NCBI GenBank assembly: GCA_013388525.1
Contig: JACAFA010000238.1
Coordinates: 1 to 20,906 of the forward strand
Direction of reading: 5' to 3'
DNA from: Ignavibacteriaceae bacterium
GTDB taxonomy: Bacteria > Bacteroidota > Ignavibacteria > Ignavibacteriales > Ignavibacteriaceae
Length of the DNA stretch: 20,906 nt
Below are positions 9,083 through 18,459 of this stretch, piece by piece. Positions within the stretch are counted from its first letter, which is position 1; each line of letters begins with the position of its first letter. The notes below the pieces were generated by a model, which worked only from the letters and a program-made list of their open reading frames with translations, had not been told where the DNA came from and made no database searches. The position numbers and the translations under genes are program-made.

Positions 9083-11869
9083 ATGCTCAGGCAAAAAAAA
9101 CTTTCAGACAATTTTATCAGCAGCTTAATCCAGTTAAGCAATGGAAGGATTTTACCAAAAGCCCTTGAAGATTTTTTTATCCTGATTGAAAAAGAGAGTC
9201 TAAAACATTACTTCACTACTACATCAGAATCAAATTTTCTAAGGATAATTAAGAGCTTCTACGATTTTACTTTTTTTGTCAATGAAAGCATCAAGTATCC
9301 ACATCATATCGAAATATTATTATCAATTGCATCCAACAGCAATTATTTAAGCGATATACTCGTCATCAATCCTGAGTATTTCTATATGCTAACTGATTCA
9401 TCAATTCTGGGATCGAAGCTGGATCAAAAATCTTTTTCAGAAGAAGTTGAAGATAGAATTTCACGCAGCAACTCACTCGATACAAAAACTCACGCACTGA
9501 ATTCTTTGAAGAGACGAGAAATGCTCAGGATAGGTTTGAAAGATATTCTGCAAAAAGCTGATGTCGCAGATTTAACAAAAGAACTTTCGATACTTGCAAA
9601 TACTTTAACCGAAAAATTGTTTGAAAGCTGTTATCGGTTCATCCTTAATAAATATAAGATTGAAAAGGTTAAACAGGAATATTGTATAATTTCACTTGGT
9701 AAACTTGGCGGTGATGAACTTAATTACAGTTCTGATATTGATATAATTATTTTTTATGATAAGGAAAGCAAATTTGGGGACAGATACTACAGCGAAATTC
9801 TATCTGAAACTATTCAACTCTTCCTTGAGAAATGTACTTCTTCAGAAGCCGGAAGTTTGTACAGAATTGATTTGCGTTTGAGACCTGATGGTAAAAGTTC
9901 TGCGGTATGCAGAAGTTTACAGGAATATCTTGATTACTACGAAAGTCGAGGAAGCGACTGGGAAAGACAAATGCTTATCAAAGCAGGATATCTTGGTGGA
10001 AGCAAAAATCTATTTTCACAATTCATAAGATATGTTAACAGGTTTGTTTATCCTGCAGTTCACTTCATATCCCCGCTGGACCAAATTAGCAAGCTGAGAA
10101 AAATTATTGAACGTGAAGTTGAAGGCACTGACAACATAAAACTAATTCCCGGTGGTATCAGAGATATAGAATTTACTGTACAGGCTTTGCAGCTAATTAA
10201 TGGGGGGAAAAATGAAGCAATTAAAACCGGCAACACTCTCATCGCTCTTAAAAAACTGTTTGATGCAAAACTCCTGACAGAACATGAGAAAAATATTTTA
10301 GAAAATGCATACAATTTTTACAGAAGAATTGAGCACTTCCTTCAGTTGATGAACAACACGCAAACACACACAATTCCTGAAAGTGGAGAGATTGCAGAAA
10401 AGCTAAGTTTTTATCTTGGACTAAAATCATTGAAAGAATTTAAAGAAAAAGTCAAGGACTATCGAAATGAAGTTCGAGCCATTTACAATTCTGTTGTTGG
10501 TGAAAACAAGAAAGCAACAGACACAAATCAAATTTTCACCAAAATAAAGTTTAAAAATCCACAACGTGCAACAACTGACATTTCATTTCTAAGAGAAGGT
10601 AAAGGATTGACTGTTAGCAGAAAGTTTGATAAGAAGTCGTTTGAAACATTCAGTCAGATAGAAGAAAATATATTTGCTTATTTGTCTAATTCATACGATC
10701 CCGATCTCTGTCTTTCCAATTTTGTTCGGGTAATAAAGCAAGCTGAATTTCCTTCCATCTGGTATAATGAATTCACAGATGAAAACTTTCTGCAAATATT
10801 CTTAGAATTATGTGAGCGCTCGCAATTTGTGATTGATCTCTTTGCAGAGGATAAAGTACTCAGAGAAAATTTTTTAAGCAGGGATTTTCTGACTGAAAAT
10901 TTTGACTTCACAAGGCTAAAAAATATTTTGTTCAAACTTGCAGTACAATTGTCACTAAGATTGATTGACCCATTAACAACTTCAAAAATTTTAAGTGATA
11001 CAATTAGAAAAAAAATTCAGTTCCCGGCAGAAGATTTCAGCAAAAAGAAAAAGTGGCGAAAAGACTATCTGATTATTGTTCTTGGAAGTACAGGAACAGG
11101 GACAATGACATTCGCTTCAGATGTGGATTTGATTTTTGCTGTCAGAAATTCAGGTAAGTATCAGAACATCCAGAAAGATTTTCAGGAACTGCTGGGTCAT
11201 TTGAAGAAAGAACTATCTCCTTTTAACGTTGATTGCCGTTTAAGACCGGAAGGTGCAAGCAGTCAGCTTGTCTGGGATTTTGATAAATACATCGAATACA
11301 TTAACAGCCGTGCAAGAATCTGGGAAATGCAGTCATTTCTCAAAGCCAGATTAGTCAGCGGAAATGAAAAATTATTTGTGAAGCTCACTGAGACATTTAT
11401 TCAGAGAGTATCGAAATTATCCGGAAAAGAAATCTTGACAGGGATAAATGAAATTAGAGCAAAGTCAATATCAAACTTCCCTTCTGAAATGAATTTAATT
11501 GATCTCAAAAAAAATTCCGGAGGCTTAAGCGATATTGAATATGTTGCACATTATTTTCTCCTTTCAAATCCTGAATCTGTATTTACGTTCCTTGGGAAAT
11601 CTATTCATAAGATTTTGAAAGAACTTACAACACAAACAAAACACAAAAAAGTTTTAAATGAGCTCGCTGATAATTACATTTTCATTAAGAAAGTAGAAAT
11701 TTTCAACCAGATAGCTTTCAGTAGCAGCTCATCAAAATTATCAGGCGATGAAATGAAATTTGAAAAGTTAGCCCGCTTAATGGAATTTGAAAACGGTGCT
11801 TTGTTAAAGAAAAAATTGAATTCTGTGCTAAAGATGAATCGGGAAACTTTTACTATGCTGATTAAGTGA
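9083..11869 (+). CDS. glnE: Glutamine synthetase adenylyltransferase / adenylyl-removing enzyme
   Basis: GlnE controls glutamine synthetase by adding or removing AMP, in response to PII and glutamine. The 928-residue product (ATG at 9083; a TTG directly before it is ignored) is close to the usual length. It shows two nucleotidyltransferase halves. The first has GKLGGDELNYSSDID (about 206-220), DLRLRPDGKS, and the helical GGIRDIEFTVQALQL section. The second has LGSTGTGTMTFASDVD (about 667-682), CRLRPEGASS, WEMQSFLKARLVSG and GGLSDIEY. The first half, usually the adenylyl-removing side, keeps the textbook GKLGG. The second, usually the adenylylating side, has GSTGTG instead but keeps the general G-S...D-x-D metal-binding core. 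No clear Shine-Dalgarno sequence is seen. glnA is not in the window; glnB at 3371 is the likely signalling partner. Confidence 0.95.
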   Translation: MLRQKKLSDNFISSLIQLSNGRILPKALEDFFILIEKESLKHYFTTTSESNFLRIIKSFYDFTFFVNESIKYPHHIEILLSIASNSNYLSDILVINPEYFYMLTDSSILGSKLDQKSFSEEVEDRISRSNSLDTKTHALNSLKRREMLRIGLKDILQKADVADLTKELSILANTLTEKLFESCYRFILNKYKIEKVKQEYCIISLGKLGGDELNYSSDIDIIIFYDKESKFGDRYYSEILSETIQLFLEKCTSSEAGSLYRIDLRLRPDGKSSAVCRSLQEYLDYYESRGSDWERQMLIKAGYLGGSKNLFSQFIRYVNRFVYPAVHFISPLDQISKLRKIIEREVEGTDNIKLIPGGIRDIEFTVQALQLINGGKNEAIKTGNTLIALKKLFDAKLLTEHEKNILENAYNFYRRIEHFLQLMNNTQTHTIPESGEIAEKLSFYLGLKSLKEFKEKVKDYRNEVRAIYNSVVGENKKATDTNQIFTKIKFKNPQRATTDISFLREGKGLTVSRKFDKKSFETFSQIEENIFAYLSNSYDPDLCLSNFVRVIKQAEFPSIWYNEFTDENFLQIFLELCERSQFVIDLFAEDKVLRENFLSRDFLTENFDFTRLKNILFKLAVQLSLRLIDPLTTSKILSDTIRKKIQFPAEDFSKKKKWRKDYLIIVLGSTGTGTMTFASDVDLIFAVRNSGKYQNIQKDFQELLGHLKKELSPFNVDCRLRPEGASSQLVWDFDKYIEYINSRARIWEMQSFLKARLVSGNEKLFVKLTETFIQRVSKLSGKEILTGINEIRAKSISNFPSEMNLIDLKKNSGGLSDIEYVAHYFLLSNPESVFTFLGKSIHKILKELTTQTKHKKVLNELADNYIFIKKVEIFNQIAFSSSSSKLSGDEMKFEKLARLMEFENGALLKKKLNSVLKMNRETFTMLIK

Positions 11870-11903
11870 ATTACAATTTTATAACGAAAGATAAATTCAG
11901 TTC

Positions 11904-12072
11904 CTGGTTGGTTCATTTTTAGTTTTAGGTCAGTAGTCTTTAGTTTTAAGTTTAAGAATATTTTTTGTGAGAATATTTAACAACTTTTTGCAGCACAAAT
12001 TCAACGTGAAATGAAACTGAATAACTAAAACTGACAACCGAACAACCAAAACCATCAACTAAAAACTAATAA
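11904..12072. repeat. Low-complexity opposed repeats upstream of the DUF2723 gene
   Basis: Positions 11904-11955 are rich in TTTAGTTTTA-type words and 12013-12072 in the complementary AACTAAAAC-type words (for example AACTAAAACTGACAACCG). The two blocks are roughly inverted copies with only short exact matches of about eight bases. They could fold imperfectly or simply be degenerate simple-sequence repeats. They fill the 216-base gap between glnE and the DUF2723 gene, and no terminator with a T tract is evident. Confidence 0.4.
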
Positions 12073-12085
12073 CGATAATCAAAAA

Positions 12086-14014
12086 ATGAATCGGATAAAA
12101 AAATACTACCACCTTCTGACATCACTAATTGTATTCATCATTTATATGTTCACACTTGCACCTTCTGTTGTACAGATTGATTCGGGTGAACTTTCTGCTG
12201 TGCAGGCGACTCTTGGTATTGCACATCCTACCGGTTATCCATTGTTTACAATGATCGGTTATTTGTTTTCATTGCTTCCGCTTCCTTTCACAAAAATTTT
12301 ACAACTAAATATTCTTGCTGCTATTTATTGCAGTGCTGCTGTAGGAGTTTTTACATACACAATTAAATACTGTCTTGATAATGTTTCTGTTTTCAAAAAG
12401 AAAATTTCTGAAAAAGAATCGGCTAAAAAGGAGAAAAAGAAATTCAAAGAACAAAATGCAATTGTAAAGCAGAATGAAATACCTGAAAATTTTAAACTGC
12501 TGTCAGCCGTATTCGGTGGACTAACGCTTGCATTCAGCAGAACCTTCTGGTTTCAAAGCACATCAGTCGAAGTTTACTCACTTCATTTACTGTTAATCTC
12601 TCTGATCATTCTTTTCCTGTTAAAAGCTTATGTAAATTCATTCGAAAATGATAAACTCTTTCACTGGCTTGTGTTTGCTTTTTTTCTGGCGCTCGGATTT
12701 ACGAATCATTTAACTTCGATATTAATTCTTCCGGGCACGGCGTATCTTTATTTCACAAAATATAAATTTAACTCGGCAAGCATCAGGAAACTTGCACTTA
12801 TGATATTGCTATTTGCCGTTGTTCTTGTTGCTGTTTATTCTTATTTGCCATTGAGAGCTTCTCAAAATCCATTATTGAATTGGGGAAATCCAATTGACTG
12901 GGAAAGAATTTACCGACACATAACCGGAAAACAATATCAGGTCTGGTTATTCACTTCATTCGATTCTGCAGGAAAGCAATTCAGTCATTTCTGGAGTATG
13001 CTGCCGTTTGAATTTTTTATCGGATTAATTTTAAGCATTATTGGTCTCTTTGTTACGATGTTCAGAGCACGAAAATTATTTCTATTTGTTTTGATAACCT
13101 TTGTTTTCAGCGTACTGTATTCAATCAATTATGATATAAATGATATTGATTCATATTTCCTTCTTGCATTTGTAATGCTTTCTTTCTTTGCCGCATTCGG
13201 TGCTTTGAAAATAATGGAGATAAAAAGTCTTCAGAAAAATTCCTCACTTTTCATTCTTGCTGGTGTGCTTGCAGTTCAGCTCTTTTTCAATTTCATAAAA
13301 GTGAATCAGAGTGGTGTTTATACTTTTGAAGATTATACAAAAGCTGTTTTGAATACTGTTCCGGAAAAGTCTGTCATTTTGAGTTATCAGTGGGATTATT
13401 TTATTTCCGCTTCTCTTTATTATCAGTTTGTGGAAGATTACAGAAGCGATGTAACTGTTATTGATAAGGAGCTGCTCAGAAGATCATGGTATTTCAACCA
13501 AATTAATAACCAGCATCCTGAAGTTTTATCAGGTGTGAAAAATGAAATCGATCAGTTTTTAATTGCGCTCAAGCCTTTCGAGAGAGATGAGAAGTTCGAT
13601 TCCAACCGGCTCGAAAATTTATACAGATTAATTATGACTAATCTTATCAGAACAAACATCAAAGAAAGAGATTACTTTATTGCTCCGGAACTGGTTGAGC
13701 AGGAGATGAAAAGAGGCGAGTTTAAACTTCCGGAAGGATATAATCTTGTTCCTCATTTATTTTTATATAAAGTTGTTGAAGGAAATGAATACGTGCCAGC
13801 TCCTGACCCGGATTTTACAATCAGGATAGCTTCCAACAGAAATATTTACATTGATAACATTGAAAATTTTATAGGACGGATGCTTTCAAACAGAGCATAT
13901 TATGAAGTAAAATTTGGAAGGACAGACAGAGCAAAAATCTATCTGAAGAAAATTCTGAATGATTTGCCCGGATTTAAACTTCATCCTGCCCTTCTGGAAG
14001 TACTCAGGAATTAA
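12086..14014 (+). CDS. DUF2723 membrane protein, GT-C type glycosyltransferase (TMEM260-like)
   Basis: The 642-residue protein has an N-terminal membrane segment (about 10-28). It is followed by the DUF2723 signature DSGELSAVQATLGIAHPTG at residues 32-50, where Asp32 and Glu35 are the likely catalytic or metal-binding acidic pair of GT-C enzymes. About nine to eleven hydrophobic segments continue to about residue 400, then a soluble C-terminal region of roughly 230 residues. A Lys-rich loop (about 104-140) interrupts the membrane part. The family includes human TMEM260, an O-mannosyltransferase; bacterial members are common in Bacteroidota and are thought to glycosylate envelope proteins, though donor and target here are unknown. 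The stop overlaps that of the DUF4837 gene by four bases. There is no Shine-Dalgarno sequence. Confidence 0.88.
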   Translation: MNRIKKYYHLLTSLIVFIIYMFTLAPSVVQIDSGELSAVQATLGIAHPTGYPLFTMIGYLFSLLPLPFTKILQLNILAAIYCSAAVGVFTYTIKYCLDNVSVFKKKISEKESAKKEKKKFKEQNAIVKQNEIPENFKLLSAVFGGLTLAFSRTFWFQSTSVEVYSLHLLLISLIILFLLKAYVNSFENDKLFHWLVFAFFLALGFTNHLTSILILPGTAYLYFTKYKFNSASIRKLALMILLFAVVLVAVYSYLPLRASQNPLLNWGNPIDWERIYRHITGKQYQVWLFTSFDSAGKQFSHFWSMLPFEFFIGLILSIIGLFVTMFRARKLFLFVLITFVFSVLYSINYDINDIDSYFLLAFVMLSFFAAFGALKIMEIKSLQKNSSLFILAGVLAVQLFFNFIKVNQSGVYTFEDYTKAVLNTVPEKSVILSYQWDYFISASLYYQFVEDYRSDVTVIDKELLRRSWYFNQINNQHPEVLSGVKNEIDQFLIALKPFERDEKFDSNRLENLYRLIMTNLIRTNIKERDYFIAPELVEQEMKRGEFKLPEGYNLVPHLFLYKVVEGNEYVPAPDPDFTIRIASNRNIYIDNIENFIGRMLSNRAYYEVKFGRTDRAKIYLKKILNDLPGFKLHPALLEVLRN

Positions 14015-15099
14015 TCTTTAATTGCTTCCAGGAGTTCTTGAATTCTTTCATCTGACAATTCAGCTTTTGTTCTGAATGACTGAAGTGTAACATCCATCTG
14101 CTGGATAAGATTTCGCTTATAATATTTCGGCGCATAAACAGAACCATCAATCATGTAAATTCTTTGAAGCTTTTCATCATAAAAGAAATAATTAACAAAT
14201 GGTCCGCCCATACCTTTAATATTCAGTTCCCACAGTCCCTGTGTAAACAATGCATATCTGCCGTTAAAATTAACCTCATTCACTACGAAGTAATCAGAAG
14301 CAACAACAACGTAGGAAGCATCATCAGTTGTTTGATAAAATTCTTTTGTAAGTCTGTCACGTATAACTTTTATTGAATCCTGATTCAGGTAGTCAGGAGT
14401 TGCGTTATCAATCCAGTGAATAAAAATCCATCGTTCCATATCACTGCCGGGAGATCTTCTGAGCCAGACAAAATTTTTCTCCGGTTTATCAAGTGCAACA
14501 ACATAATCAGCCTGCACATAAATTATCCAGCCGTAATTTTTTAAAAATTTTCCTTCGATATCTTTCTTTTCATAAGTAGGATTGTAAAGATTATTGAATA
14601 ATCTTTCATCAGATTTTTTCTGAAAGGTATAAAGAAGATTATCTGAGTTATTGAGAATTTTATTATTCAATAATTCAATTGATGATGCTGATATTACTGC
14701 AACAAGCTGATTTTTTGCCCACAGATCGTTCTTATAGACGATAAAATTTTCATCAGAAGCCAATTTTCTCTCAACTGATGAATCAACAATTGCGCTTATG
14801 TATTTTGATGCATTGCTTCCTGAATTAAGAGGTGCAGCAATAATAATATTCTTCGTACGCTTTTTATTCTCAAGCTGTGAAACATTCATCCTTTTCAGAG
14901 TAAAAAGTTTTTCAGGCTGAGGTGTAAATATTTCTTTTTCAAATACTGACTGGAGAGCAGGAAGAATCTGTTCATATTCAACAGAATCGGCAATAACGAT
15001 TATTTCATCTTCAAAACCTTTTGCAGGCTTCTGCGATAGTTCGCAGGAAATAAAAAATAACGAAATAATAAACAGATATATGATAAAAAACTTTTTCAT
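14011..15099 (-). CDS. DUF4837-family lipoprotein
   Basis: The 362-residue protein begins with a signal peptide ending FFISC (Cys19), a slightly atypical lipobox, so it is probably an envelope lipoprotein. The body matches the DUF4837 pattern as I know it: an early EIIVIADSVEYE strand, FVWLRRSPGSDMERWIFIHW near the middle, and GLWELNIKGMGGPFVNYFFYD towards the end. The function of this Bacteroidota-centred family is unknown. It starts two bases after the stop of the lipid-kinase-like gene, so it is almost certainly the last gene of the tilS-hpt-ftsH cluster. Its 3' end overlaps the DUF2723 gene tail-to-tail by four bases, so transcripts of each are antisense to the other unless they end precisely. 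Confidence 0.82.
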   Translation of the reverse strand: MKKFFIIYLFIISLFFISCELSQKPAKGFEDEIIVIADSVEYEQILPALQSVFEKEIFTPQPEKLFTLKRMNVSQLENKKRTKNIIIAAPLNSGSNASKYISAIVDSSVERKLASDENFIVYKNDLWAKNQLVAVISASSIELLNNKILNNSDNLLYTFQKKSDERLFNNLYNPTYEKKDIEGKFLKNYGWIIYVQADYVVALDKPEKNFVWLRRSPGSDMERWIFIHWIDNATPDYLNQDSIKVIRDRLTKEFYQTTDDASYVVVASDYFVVNEVNFNGRYALFTQGLWELNIKGMGGPFVNYFFYDEKLQRIYMIDGSVYAPKYYKRNLIQQMDVTLQSFRTKAELSDERIQELLEAIKD

Positions 15100-15101
15100 A
15101 G

Positions 15102-15770
15102 CTACCTCGGTACGTTTGAAAGTGTTAAATCCAGATTAGGCAATACTGCCAGATACAAACCCCACATAGTAAATCCAACAGATAACGGAATCGATAAATT
15201 ATCATCAACAAGTTTGAATGAAATATTTTCAACGATTGCGCCTACAAATGCTGCAGCAAAACCTATTAAGTATTCTTCAACAAATCCGCTGACCTTTGGA
15301 GTAAATAAAATCACTATACATGCACTAACAAAAAAGGCTAAAGTTCCCTCAAAACTTTTAGATAAAAATTTTCTTTTACCGAATTTCCTGCCAATAAGTG
15401 CAGCAGAAGAATCGCTTATTATTAATATTGAAAATGCTGTTATAAAGATTACTTTGGGGAATATGAGAACGCTGACGAGTGCAGAAATCAGAACGTAGGT
15501 TGCACCGTTTAAGTTTTTCTTTTTGTGATCAAGTTCGTGTTCACGAAGCAGAAAACCGAAGATTTTATAAAAAATCTTTCCCGTTTCCGGGTGCAGATAT
15601 CTGCTTAAATCTATTATCAGAGCAGCTGCTGCAAGAATTCCAAGAATAATTGCAGCAGTCTCCGCAGTAATAAAATAATAAACTATAGGAATGGAGAGCG
15701 AAGTGAGATGAATTAATTTCCTGAATAATTCATCTTTGTATTGAATCGTTCCATTATCAATTGGCGTCAT
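15102..15770 (-). CDS. CTP-dependent diacylglycerol/dolichol/phytol kinase-like membrane protein
   Basis: The 222-residue integral membrane protein has about six or seven hydrophobic segments. Its conserved features match the Dgk1/SEC59/VTE5 group, which is related to CdsA. They are RKLIH at 17-21, [10 protein letters not shown] at 88-97, [20 protein letters not shown] at 119-138 followed by SFEGT, and DDNLSIPL at 189-196. Members phosphorylate isoprenoid or diacylglycerol alcohols with CTP. Annotation pipelines may call it phosphatidate cytidylyltransferase, but it is short for CdsA and lacks its C-terminal S-x(27)-K-R-x(3)-K-D-x(5)-P-G-H-G-G-x(2)-D signature. The start overlaps the ftsH stop by 14 bases, indicating tight coupling, and the DUF4837 gene follows two bases after its stop. 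The true substrate cannot be read from sequence. Confidence 0.8.
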   Translation of the reverse strand: MTPIDNGTIQYKDELFRKLIHLTSLSIPIVYYFITAETAAIILGILAAAALIIDLSRYLHPETGKIFYKIFGFLLREHELDHKKKNLNGATYVLISALVSVLIFPKVIFITAFSILIISDSSAALIGRKFGKRKFLSKSFEGTLAFFVSACIVILFTPKVSGFVEEYLIGFAAAFVGAIVENISFKLVDDNLSIPLSVGFTMWGLYLAVLPNLDLTLSNVPR

Positions 15771-17832
15771 CTTTTACTGGAGCATCCTTCTGCTTACGCT
15801 GCTGCATCATAACTTTAACGTGCTCGGGTACCTCTTCCTCTTTTTTTTCATTTACAACTTCCGGAACGGGCGGAAGTTCTTCACCTTTTATAATTCTTTC
15901 TATTTCTTCGGAATCAAGAATTTCACGCTCGAGAAGTTCTTTGGATAAACTGTGCAACAAATTAATATTATCGCGCAAAATCTTTTCTGCACGATTCATT
16001 GCATTATTAATAATACCACGAACTTCCTCATCAATTTCGATTGCAGTTTTTTCACTGTAATCGCGATGCTTTTGTATTTCTCTTCCGAGAAAAATTTCTT
16101 CTTCTTTTGCACCATAACTCATAGGACCAAGTTTTTCACTCATACCCCATTCACAAACCATTTTGCGTGCAATGTTAGTAGCTTTTTCAATATCATTACC
16201 TGCACCGGTTGTGTAATGCCCAAATACTATTTTTTCAGCAGCCCTTCCACCGAGCGCATAAGTTATTACTGCTTCAAGATATTCTTTTGAGTAAGTATGT
16301 TTTTCGTCGATTGGAAGATAACTTGTAACACCGAGTGCGCGACCTCTCGGAATGATTGTTACTTTGTGCACAGGATCTGCTTCAGGAATCATTCTGGCAA
16401 CCAACACATGACCTATCTCATGGTAAGCAGTAGTTTTCTTTTCTTCTTCTGAAATTATCAAACTCTTTCGTTCCATTCCCATCATAACTTTGTCTTTTGC
16501 TTCCTCAAAATCAGACATCTCAACTTTTTTCTTGTTTTTCCTTGCAGCAAGAAGAGCAGCTTCGTTAACCAGATTGGCAAGATCAGCACCTGCTAAACCC
16601 GGTGTTCCTTTAGCAAGAACCTCGAGATTAACTTTGGGATCAAGAGGAATATTTCTTGTATGAACTTTAAGAATTCCTTCTCTTCCTTTAACATCAGGTC
16701 TGTCAACAACTACCTGACGATCGAATCTGCCCGGTCTCATCAAAGCCGGATCAAGAACATCAGGGCGGTTAGTTGCAGCAATAATTATTACTCCGCTATT
16801 CTGTTCAAAACCATCCATTTCAACAAGCAACTGATTTAAAGTTTGTTCTCTTTCATCGTGACCACCGCCAAGCCCGGCACCACGATGTCTTCCGACAGCA
16901 TCAATTTCATCAATAAAAATAATACAAGGCGCATTCTTTTTCCCCTGATCGAAAAGATCTCTGACACGGCTTGCACCAACTCCCACAAACATTTCAACGA
17001 AGTCAGCTCCGCTTATTGAAAAAAACGGAACACCGGCTTCTCCGGCAACCGCACGGGCAAGGAGAGTTTTACCTGTTCCCGGAGGTCCTAATAGAAGTAC
17101 ACCACGAGGAATTTTTCCACCGAGCTTTTGAAACTTTGTAGGTTCTTTTAAAAATTCTATGATTTCCTGAAGTTCAACTTTTGCTTCGTCGGCTCCGGCA
17201 ACATCGCGGAAAGTTACCCGCTGACCTGACTGACTAATCAGCTTTGCTTTGCTTTTTCCGAATGAAAATATTCCACGTGAACCTCCACCCTGTCCCTGCA
17301 TTCGTCGCATAATTATAATCCAGATTGCAATTATCAAAAGCCAGGGTAAAAAGCCGAGAAGAATATTCAACCATTCGCTTGATTGTTTATCAAAAGAATA
17401 AGTGATTCCTTTTTCTTTCCAGAGAATCTCTTCGTCTTTGATTATAGGTTCGGGAATATAAACAGATATTGCTTTAACATTTGTTTGAGTTCCGTTTATA
17501 GTTACAGTTGTTTCAGAAGTTAAATCAGCCCGTAAATAGTAATCATTAATATCCGACTTGGTAATTTTAGCTTCTTTTATCTTATCTGTTTCGTTGAGAA
17601 GTCTTCGGTATTCAGCAAACGGAATATCAATATAGTTTTCCTGAGTGGTTCTGAAAACCTGCATAACAATCACTGCCGCAACAATTACGGCACCCCAGCC
17701 AAAAACCATTCTTAATACTTTGGTCCAATCAAAATCATCCGGTCTGTTCGGACCAGATCCTTTAGGATTTTTTGGCGGTTTTTTTTCTTCGTTATTATCT
17801 GCCATAAAAAATTTTCTACTAATCAAATTCAT
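15757..17832 (-). CDS. ftsH: ATP-dependent zinc metalloprotease FtsH
   Basis: FtsH is the membrane-anchored AAA+ protease that degrades unassembled membrane proteins and some regulators. In 691 residues the order is a polar N-terminus, membrane segment 1 (about 44-60), a periplasmic part, membrane segment 2 (about 155-175) and the AAA domain. The AAA domain has Walker A GPPGTGKT at 249-256, Walker B IIFIDEID at 304-311 and the second region of homology [20 protein letters not shown]. The protease follows, with zinc site HEIGH at 471-475 and third ligand Asp547 in AGNDIEKAT. Start choice is uncertain. ATG at 17830-17832 has an AAGGAG 13 bases upstream; ATG at 17803-17805 gives MADNNEEKK, a more family-like N-terminus, with no Shine-Dalgarno sequence. 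It follows hpt by 78 bases. Confidence 0.97.
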   Translation of the reverse strand: MNLISRKFFMADNNEEKKPPKNPKGSGPNRPDDFDWTKVLRMVFGWGAVIVAAVIVMQVFRTTQENYIDIPFAEYRRLLNETDKIKEAKITKSDINDYYLRADLTSETTVTINGTQTNVKAISVYIPEPIIKDEEILWKEKGITYSFDKQSSEWLNILLGFLPWLLIIAIWIIIMRRMQGQGGGSRGIFSFGKSKAKLISQSGQRVTFRDVAGADEAKVELQEIIEFLKEPTKFQKLGGKIPRGVLLLGPPGTGKTLLARAVAGEAGVPFFSISGADFVEMFVGVGASRVRDLFDQGKKNAPCIIFIDEIDAVGRHRGAGLGGGHDEREQTLNQLLVEMDGFEQNSGVIIIAATNRPDVLDPALMRPGRFDRQVVVDRPDVKGREGILKVHTRNIPLDPKVNLEVLAKGTPGLAGADLANLVNEAALLAARKNKKKVEMSDFEEAKDKVMMGMERKSLIISEEEKKTTAYHEIGHVLVARMIPEADPVHKVTIIPRGRALGVTSYLPIDEKHTYSKEYLEAVITYALGGRAAEKIVFGHYTTGAGNDIEKATNIARKMVCEWGMSEKLGPMSYGAKEEEIFLGREIQKHRDYSEKTAIEIDEEVRGIINNAMNRAEKILRDNINLLHSLSKELLEREILDSEEIERIIKGEELPPVPEVVNEKKEEEVPEHVKVMMQQRKQKDAPVKDDAN

Positions 17833-17862
17833 TAAAAATTTAGATCTCCTTTTTAATTTAAC

Positions 17863-17916
17863 ACGTGAGATAGTTCTTAAATTATCTCTTAACTTTTTAC
17901 TTGCAATATCTCACGT
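17863..17916 (-). promoter_or_regulatory. Competing inverted repeats in the hpt-ftsH junction
   Basis: On the plus strand ACGTGAGATA (17863-17872) is exactly complementary to TATCTCACGT (17907-17916). Its GAGATA part is also complementary to a nearer TATCTC (17883-17888). In the minus-strand mRNA, two upstream arms can therefore pair with the same downstream arm: a 10-bp stem with a 34-base loop or a 6-bp stem with a 10-base loop. The far arm contains the hpt stop codon (17911-17913), and the shared arm ends 11 bases before the ftsH AAGGAG. Structure is seen in sequence; any control of ftsH is inference. Confidence 0.45.
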
Positions 17917-18459
17917 TTTTAATATGTAAATTCCTCTCAAATTTCGGTATTTCTGTGCAAAATCCAGCCCATAACCTATTACAAATTTATCGGGAATTTT
18001 GAAGCCAATATAATCAATTTTAACGTCATATTTAAGACTTTCCTGCTTAACCAGAAGTGAAACTATCTTCATACTGCTGGGACTTTTTTCTGAGAACAGC
18101 TCTTCGATATACTTGATTGACAGACCTGTATCTACAATATCTTCAACAATAATAATGTCTCTATCGTTCACTTCACAATTAAGCTCCTTGAGCAATTTCA
18201 CATTACCGGAAGAAATTTTTGCATCACCGTAACTTGAGAGTTTAAAGAAATCCACTTCACAATCAATAGTAAGATTTCTGATGAGATCAGACATAAAAAG
18301 AAATGACCCGTTCAGTACCCCAATAAAAATTGGTACGGAGGATTTATAGTCAGAAGAAATCTGTGCTGCAAGTTCTTTAATTCTATTCTGGATTTCCTGC
18401 TCAGATATCATCGGGACAAATTCATCATTACCAATTAAAATTTTTTCAGGTGAATTCAT
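17911..18459 (-). CDS. hpt: Hypoxanthine phosphoribosyltransferase
   Basis: Hpt salvages hypoxanthine and guanine to IMP and GMP using PRPP in the cytoplasm. The 182-residue protein has the bacterial form of the family. It shows the loop VLNGSFLF at 48-55, SSYGD at 75-79 (flexible loop II), the PRPP-binding IIIVEDIVDTGLS at 102-114 with adjacent acidic Glu106 and Asp107, and the purine-binding PDKFVIGYGLDFAQKYRNL at 156-174. Its ATG overlaps the tilS TGA as ATGA, so translation is coupled. The tilS-hpt-ftsH order is a recurrent bacterial arrangement, which supports the assignment of all three genes. Confidence 0.95.
   Translation of the reverse strand: MNSPEKILIGNDEFVPMISEQEIQNRIKELAAQISSDYKSSVPIFIGVLNGSFLFMSDLIRNLTIDCEVDFFKLSSYGDAKISSGNVKLLKELNCEVNDRDIIIVEDIVDTGLSIKYIEELFSEKSPSSMKIVSLLVKQESLKYDVKIDYIGFKIPDKFVIGYGLDFAQKYRNLRGIYILKT

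Noticed and set aside
10060..10935. Several antisense open frames of 60-85 codons inside glnE
   Set aside because: They lie wholly within a well-supported gene and show composition expected from its complementary strand.
15761..16290. Plus-strand open frames of about 100 codons opposite ftsH
   Set aside because: Ser/Phe-rich translations are complementary shadows of the conserved FtsH protease region.
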